Of a stretch of DNA of 64,000 nt, positions 57,380-64,000 are shown one piece after another. The stretch is from Flaccisagitta enflata (Eukaryota > Chaetognatha > Sagittoidea > Aphragmophora). The position numbers were made by a program, and so were the translations under genes. Location of the stretch: the NCBI GenBank assembly GCA_965153355.1, contig OZ231127.1, forward strand, positions 18,414,001 through 18,478,000, given 5' to 3'. The notes under the pieces are model-generated. The model ran no database searches and was not told the origin of the DNA. It saw only the letters and a program-made list of their open reading frames with translations. Within the stretch, counting starts at the first letter, position 1; each line of letters opens with the position of its first letter.

Positions 57380-58480
57380 GGTGCGGAAGCGGGTGTCAGG
57401 CCAAGGCCAAGGCGTGGAGGCGGGTGCAGGGCCGAGGAAAGGAGGCGAGGCTGAGATGGGAAGGTGGGAGCGGGGCTGAGAGCGAGGTCAAAACCCAGGT
57501 GATCAGGCTAGGCTGAGGTGCTAAGGGCAAGGCGCCCTTGGTGCACGGGCAAGGCCGAGGGCAAGGTGTGGAAGTGAGGCTGAACTGTGGATGGAGGCCA
57601 AGGTGTAGAGGTGAGGTCAAGGTTCGTGGGCGAGGCCAATGTGCGGAGGCAAGGCCAAGGTACTGAGGCAAGGCTGAGGTGAGTAGGCGAAACCAAGGAG
57701 CGGAGGCGAGGCTGATGTGCGACTGAGCGTAGGCAAGGCCAAGGTGCAGAAGCAAGGCTGAGGTGTGAAGGCGAGACCAAGGACTGGAGGCGAGGCTGAT
57801 GTGCGACTGTGCATAGGCGAGGCTAAGGTGCAGAGGCAAGGCTGAGGTGATTAGGTGAGACCAAGGTGCGAAGGCCAGGCTAATGAGCTACTGTGCGTAG
57901 GCAAGGCCAAGGTGCAGAGGCAAGGCTGAGGTGATTAGGTGAGACCAAGGTGCGGAGGCGAGGCTGATGTGCAACTCTGCGTAGGCGAGGCTAAGGTGCA
58001 GAGACAAGACTGAGGTGAGTAGGCGAGACCAAGGTGCGGAGGCGAGGCTGATGTGCGACTGAGCGTAGGCAAGGCCAAGGTGCAGAAGCAAGGCTGAGGT
58101 GTGAAGGCGAGACCAAGGACTGGAGGCGAGGCTGATGTGCGACTGCGCGTAGGCGAGGCTAAGGTGCAGAGGCAAGGCTGAGGTGATTAGGTGAGACCAA
58201 GGTGCGAAGGCCAGGCTAATGAGCTACTGTGCGTAGGCAAGGCCAAGGTGCAGGGGCAAGGCTGAGGTGATTAGGTGAGACCAAGGTGCGGAGGCGAGGC
58301 TGATGTGCGACTGTGCGGAGGCGAGGCTAAGGTGCAAGGGCAAGGCTGAGGTGATTAGGTAAGACCAAGGTGCGGAGGCGAGGCTGATGTGCGACTGAGC
58401 ATAGCCATAGGCAAGGCCAAAGTGCAGCGGCGAGGCTGAGGTTTGTAGTCAAGACCAAGGTGCGGAGGTGAGGCTGAGGT
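57380..58480. repeat. 17-bp based minisatellite with 84-bp higher-order unit
   Basis: Basic words GGCAAGGCTGAGGTG, AGACCAAGGTGCGGA, GGCGAGGCTGATGTG and GCGTAGGCAAGGCCAAGG are arranged in an 84-bp unit, clearest from 57700 to 58400. Because 84 is divisible by three, the minus strand stays open and gives a 28-residue repeat (ISLASAPWSR, LHTSALPLHL, GLAYAQSH). Not supported as a gene. Confidence 0.85.
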
Positions 58481-58559
58481 GCATTTATGAAAATAGAATT
58501 TGCCGAATGACGGAAACGCGGCTGGAGTTGTAAATACGCGTGATTTTGCTGCAAATGTC

Positions 58560-59560
58560 AGCCTAAGTGCCAGCCAAAGTTCCAACCAAAGTGCTACCCA
58601 AAGTGCCATTTTAGGTGCCATTTTTAAGGAGAGATTTTAGGTGCCAGTCAAAGTGTCGGTTCAACAATTAGGAAATTTCATTGTTCCCAGTAATAAATGT
58701 GCAAGTCTTAGCCAAAATACTGTTTGATAGACAGACCACTTGTGGTGCTATGATTACAAACAATCATGTCCAAAAATGGAGACATTGTATGATTAACTAA
58801 TGGCTCCCGTTTCAACAAGTGTGCCATTCCAGTCTCGGTACAAGGAATAGTACAACTCCTTTACAAGGAAGAGTGAGAATGAATGTTGAATTTCACCATC
58901 ACCATCATCATCACTTGACAAGTGCATGCGGCTAGATTTCGCTATTGTTAGATTCTCCTCCCTAGGTTGAAATCCAAACTCTTCAAGTGGAACGGCCTGA
59001 ACCAAAATCGAAGCCAAAATTGAGGCCCAATGTGAAAGAGCCATAACTAGAGCCGAAGATAACGCCAGACCTACAGCTAACGCCAAATCCGAAGCCGTAA
59101 TTTACAATGTATTTGCAGAGCTTAAGCCGTGATACCTTGATCATACAACTATCTTCACAAATGAAATCTTTTCACCTGAAATCGAGCCTCAATTTTGGAA
59201 GAGTGCCGCTTCTAAATGAATATTGCTACTGACCCCAATTTGGTTGCATTTGAAGAAGTTAAAACAACTTTAGATCGAGACCCAGCTGGTCATCATATCT
59301 AACTTTGTTTTAAAACAACACCCTTTAAAGAAAACCTAAGAGAGTTCGCTTTGAACTGAAAATTATGCCGTTATGGATTATACTATGCACTGGTCCGAGG
59401 CTTAAACTGTGATTTTTAGATTATACTAAGCCGTGAATCAAGACTTAAGCCGCGTGATTCCTGGATTATACTCGTTTCGGGCACTGACTCTTTCCTGATG
59501 GAAAAGCATGAATCAGAGAGGAAAAAAGAAAGAAATACTTTGATGAAATCTGCGATGCGA
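58560..59560. other. Short degenerate repeats, no gene
   Basis: AAGTGCCAGCCAAAGTTCC-type short units at 58563-58660, and GAAGCC/GAGGCC words at 59005-59100. Otherwise unique AT-rich DNA with dispersed stops. Confidence 0.45.
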
Positions 59561-59684
59561 AAATGAAATGCACTGCATCAAAGTGAAAGAAAGCAAATGT
59601 CTGTTCGAGTGCGCAACTGCAGGTGCGCTAAGGCGAGGCTCTCCTCCTCCCCCCCCTCCTCCCACACCTACCCTCCTATCTTCT

Positions 59685-59945
59685 AGAATCTCATTACCTA
59701 GTGTCCCATCAGTGATATCTCTCGGTATCCCATCCCTAGTTTTCCATCTCCCAAATCCCCATCATCCTGTGCACCATCTTCAATTTCCCAGTGTCTCATC
59801 TTCCTCTGTCCCATCTCCTCGTACCCCAACCCGTACCCCATGATGGGGCCCCCATCTCCAAGTGCCCTATCTCCCAGTGTCCCATCTTCCTGATCATACA
59901 TCTCCCTAAGCACCATCTCCCCGCCTCTCATCTCCTAGTCTCCTT
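59685..59945. repeat. Degenerate CATCTCCCAGTGTCC minisatellite
   Basis: About fifteen loosely matching 14-17 bp units containing CCCATC, CCCAGTGT and TCTC. Confidence 0.65.
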
Positions 59946-60213
59946 TTCAACTCAATCGGCAATGAGAAAATTCAACCGGCTGAAAATGAATTCAAGGCTG
60001 CTTGGGGAAATTCCGTTGATTGCGAGTGCGACTAGTATACTTGTGCGTTTTAGTATTAGTGACTAGTCTATGAGCGACTTGTTCGTGACGAATAAATTGA
60101 CTATACTGGCTAGCGATTAGCGAGCGGATAAGTGAGTAAACCAGTGAGTGAGTGAGTGATATCTTCTTCTGGTTTCAGCATGATCTTTTTTCATTCGCGA
60201 TTATGCAAATATT

Positions 60214-60543
<330 letters not shown>

Positions 60544-60923
60544 GTCTGTCATCGATTTTTGCTTGGTCCGTTACAACACACGTTTCACATTGATCAATTG
60601 GCGTTACCATCAGGACGCTCTTCATCTTTGCATTGAAATGGAATTACAGCATCATTTTAAACTTGACTTTCTCAAATTTCATAACAACGCGTGGACCGCA
60701 AACTAACAGACCAAAGGTGTTTTATATCTATCAGATATTAAATGACATCGGTAAAGTTGAGTGTCAGTAAAAGAAGATTTATATAGCTGTGATCAGTTAT
60801 GTTTAATAGCCATGGCCATCATTTTATGGTCATGAGGCGATGAATTAAAATACCAGCGGGATTTTAATCCGTTGGCTGAGGCTATGAGGGTTTTTTTAAG
60901 CTCCTCTCGTTGACGTCGTTATT

Positions 60924-61056
60924 TCTAGATGCGACAAAGTACCTCTATAACTGGCTGTGTCCGTCTGTCGGTCGGTCGGTCTGTCTGTATGTCTGTCTGT
61001 AACGCATTCGTTCGACGATCCACACGTCGCACCTTTTTGGCCTACTTGGCCTTGTT
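60924..61056 (+). mobile_element. Tag element, second subfamily, full copy
   Basis: Tag AGATGCGAC at 60927-60935, CTCTATAACTGGCTGTGTCC, CGGT/CTGT tetramers, AACGCATTCGTTCGACGATC, distal GTCGCACCT at 61026-61034 (complement of the tag with one mismatch), then TTGGCCTACTTGGCCTTGTT. A minus-strand end fragment (GAGGCCAAGTAGGCC) is at 63890-63904. Confidence 0.8.
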
Positions 61057-61337
61057 GTCTCTCTCTCTCTTGCAAGTTGATGGAAAATTATAGCCTGCTA
61101 CGCATGAATCAATCTCGCTGCAGGTGAGATCTCTCGTTTTTAACCACGATGTTTCATGACAACTCTTGTTATATCCTGTCATACTGTATTCTTATAGAAC
61201 CTGTAGTGGTCCACATATCACTGTGCCCTCTCAATCAATCGATGGGGGTGTCCGCAGATGGTACGAAAATCAACTTGTCATTTTGCATCTTCATTCTGCA
61301 TTGTTCGCGATTGGCTCTACGTCGTCGTGTGTCTCTG

Positions 61338-61665
<328 letters not shown>

Positions 61666-61824
61666 ACAGTGCACACAAGCTCTTTGTTTTTCTGGCTCTT
61701 TTTCACCTGCGGCTCTCCTTGGTACAGGCGCTTGCTCCTATTTTTCTAACTTCCATTTACATTTTCAATTTACAAATTTTAGCAGGCAAACAGAAAAACC
61801 AGGCAACGTTTTCTGATACAATGA

Positions 61825-62094
61825 AACAAGCCCGACCGGGCAAAGATGCGTCCGGGCCGTGTCTCTGCGTGTATTGATCATGTGACATGTATGGAGAGAC
61901 AGATGGATGAACATGTTGGTTGGTTGATCATTTGTTTCGGTATAGGATCTTGACGTGGCCAAAAACAGCCGAGAAACGCGGTTTTTGCACTTGCGTAACG
62001 GACATACGGACGGACGGACCGACGGACCGACGGACGGACCGACGGACCGACCCTCTTATAGAGATGCGTTCCTGACGGACGCATCTAAAAAGTC
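61825..62094 (-). mobile_element. Tag element, copy U, with a GATGCGTCCG tag
   Basis: The plus strand reads AACAAGCCCGACCGGGCAAA, GATGCGTCCG at 61845-61854, body, CGGACCGA tetramers, CCTCTTATAGAGATGCGTTC, CTGA, CGGACGCATC at 62076-62085, TAAAAAG. The two outer words are exact complements and differ from the tags of other copies. Confidence 0.85.
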
Positions 62095-62119
62095 CAAGGT
62101 TACCAACCTGTGTGTGTGG

Positions 62120-62442
<323 letters not shown>

Positions 62443-62651
62443 TGTGTGTCTGTGACTGTGTCTGTGTGTCTTTGCGACGTGGGTGTATGTTTGTGTATTA
62501 ATCCGTGAGTGATTGTTTTTGTGTTTCTGTCTCTACCATTATTATCACGACCCATGACATGATAACTGTAAATTAACCGTTGCTATTGCATTCGTTATTA
62601 CACAGACATAGTACAAACTGTGCGCTAACCTTCCCCATCATCTTTGGATAG

Positions 62652-62900
62652 AAACATCGCGAGTTGGTGCAGCAGCAGCAAAGCAAGACTGTTTCCTTCT
62701 CCAGCAACTCTTTCATGCAAAGTGTTCAATTATTCAGATTCGTGAGGCAAAGACAAGCGGGAGATGGAGAAGAACATGAAGATGATGGAGGAGGAAATGA
62801 AGGAAGATATGATGGTGGCGGAGGATGTGACGGACGTGGTAGTGGACTGGTGGTAGTGGTGATAGAGAACGAAGTAGAAATAGGAAAAGAAGGAATACGA
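62652..62900 (+). CDS. Candidate later exon of the low-complexity gene
   Basis: A T-rich stretch and CATCTTTGGATAG precede 62652. In phase 0, which fits the end of exon 4, it reads KHRELVQQQQSKTVSFSSNS, FMQSVQLFRFVRQRQAGDGE and then an Asp/Glu/Gly-rich stretch like that of the other exons. The joint would read AAKGKEK|KHRELVQQQQ. The 3' limit is not clear: a donor might be CGTG|GTAGTG near 62840, and the frame otherwise runs into the repeat at 62923. It would imply an intron of about 30.8 kb after exon 4. Function unknown. Confidence 0.4.
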
Positions 62901-62922
62901 TTAAGATTCACTGTGGGGGGCG

Positions 62923-63147
62923 TTTCTAGTCAGACAATCTAGTTTTTGACAGGCCACTTGGTCGCTCGCTATGTTCGCTCGCTCATACTGCTCACTCGCT
63001 ATGCTTGCTTGCTCTGTTCAGGGGCTCGCTCACTCACTTTGCTTACTCCCTCGTGGGACAGTGAAATTCATGAATATGTGTTCGCGCTGTAAACGCATTC
63101 AATGGGAACAAACGCGTTTTTCATCTTCACTAGAAACACGCCCTGTG
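62923..63147 (+). mobile_element. GGGCGTGTTTC element, copy 3
   Basis: TTCTAGTCAGACAATCTAG, GACAGGCCACTTGGTCGC, GCTCGC/GCTCAC words, CTCCCTCGTGGGACAGTGAA, ATATGTGTTCGCGCTGTAAA, AACGCGTTTTTCATC and AGAAACACGCCCTG. The same orientation as copy 2. Confidence 0.85.
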
Positions 63148-63229
63148 AGGGTGAAGGCTGACGCGATGCAGTAGGGTAGGAGTCAGATAAAGTGGTAGGG
63201 AGATTGACATTTGAGATTGAAGAGAACAA

Positions 63230-63545
63230 GATAAATCAGAGAAGAACAGAGAGAGAACAGAAGTTGAAGAGAACTGAACAAAACGGTTGAACAGAGAGAG
63301 AACAGAAGTTGAAGAGAACAGAACAAAACAGGGAAGAACAGAGAGAGAACACAGAAGTTGAAGAGAACAGAACAAAACAGGGAAAAACAGAGAGAGAACA
63401 CAGAAGTTGAAGAGAACAGAACAAAACAGGGAAGAACAGAGAGAGAACAGAAGAGAACAGGGTAGAGCAAGGAGAGAACAGAAGAGAACAGGGATAAGCA
63501 AGGAGAGAAAAAAAAAGAACATGGAAGAACAGAGAGAGAACAGAA
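63230..63545. repeat. ~49-bp purine-rich minisatellite
   Basis: Units of GAACAGAACAAAACAGGGAA, GAACAGAGAGAGAACACAGA and AGTTGAAGA, four to five copies, then shortened variants. Confidence 0.9.
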
Positions 63546-63649
63546 CAGGAAAGGGAATAATAAAGAGAGAACACGATAGAGCCGGAAAGATGAAGGAAGA
63601 GCGGGAATGGTGCAGAAGGTACAGAAGATGATGTCAGACAAACATTTAA

Positions 63650-63880
63650 AACGAACGAACAAAGGAAGAAGGGAAGAAGGAACGAAGGAAAGTAAGAAGG
63701 AAGGATGGAAGGAAAGTAAAAAATAAGGATGGAAGGATGGAAGGAAGGAAGGCAAGAAGGGAAGAAGGATGGAAGGAAGAAAGAAAGGAAGGAAGAAAGC
63801 AAAAAAGGAAGAAAGGAAGAAAGCAAAGAAGGACGGAAGGAAGAAATTCACGATTGAAAGAAGAAAGATAGGCGGGAAGA
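63650..63880. repeat. (GGAA)n/(GAAG)n degenerate tract
   Basis: Irregular GGAAGAAGGAAGGATGGAAG units. Phe/Ser/Leu-rich frames on the minus strand are artefacts. The window ends with three AATGAATGTCA(C/T)(A/T)TATG units at 63920-63980. Confidence 0.85.
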
Positions 63881-64000
63881 GGGGAAACGAGGCCAAGTAG
63901 GCCAACGACGCGTCCTCTTTGAATGAATGTTTTTTTTATGAATGAATGTCATTTATGAATGAATGTCACATATGAATGACTTACTAATTGTACGCTATTT

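Noticed and set aside
57396-57839. Minus-strand 147-residue repeat protein
   Set aside because: It arises because the minisatellite period is a multiple of three. No start context or splice site.

Overview
This is nuclear DNA from an animal (metazoan). The evidence is a set of protein-coding exons split by long GT-AG introns, a degenerate interstitial array of telomere-type CCCTAA units, a tRNA-derived segment with a polymerase III A box and B box, and DNA-transposon remnants with TA or 8-bp target duplications. There are no bacterial operons, no rRNA and no CRISPR. The very high load of long, nearly pure microsatellites (one CT run of about 440 bp, TG/CA runs over 150 bp, triplet runs over 300 bp) and of short foldback elements suggests a repeat-rich invertebrate. 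I cannot name the species.

Layout. 0-8.5 kb: repeats, including an interstitial telomere-like block, an ATGTC minisatellite and nested elements. 8.5-31.9 kb: four plus-strand exons (8568-8898, 19215-20760, 26337-27052, 31231-31863) whose reading phases agree at all three junctions, so I read them as one gene. It encodes more than 1,000 residues rich in poly-Gln, poly-His, poly-Gly, Asp/Glu and poly-Ala. The family is not recognised. The start lies upstream of the first exon seen, and further exons are possible at 51555 and 62652. 32-64 kb: mostly intronic or intergenic repeats, with minisatellites at 36.4, 39.7, 41.3, 55.2, 57.4 and 63.2 kb.

The most interesting content is the dispersed DNA. 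(1) About 20 copies, on both strands, belong to a 130-270 bp element here called the tag element: a T-rich start, a roughly 10-base tag X, the reverse complement of X, CTCTATAAG, a variable (CGGT)n tract, a CCCCTGCCCACCC block, the reverse complement of X again, then a GTGTATCCGGCCTTGTT-like tail. X differs between copies and its distal complement changes with it. (2) Many foldback (palindromic) elements are present, several sitting inside tag elements with target duplications that can be read directly. (3) A 1.26-kb element is made of a 16-bp minisatellite flanked by inverted repeats. (4) A TA-CAGTAG family has three members, one carrying a tRNA-like segment. (5) A GGGCAGCGGCCCC-ended family has one copy ending just upstream of exon 3. 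Microsatellites also touch candidate splice sites: a GA tract starts at the exon 4 donor and a CT tract precedes a candidate acceptor at 51555.

Limits: everything here is read by eye. Repeat edges are approximate unless a target duplication is given, and no homology search was possible.
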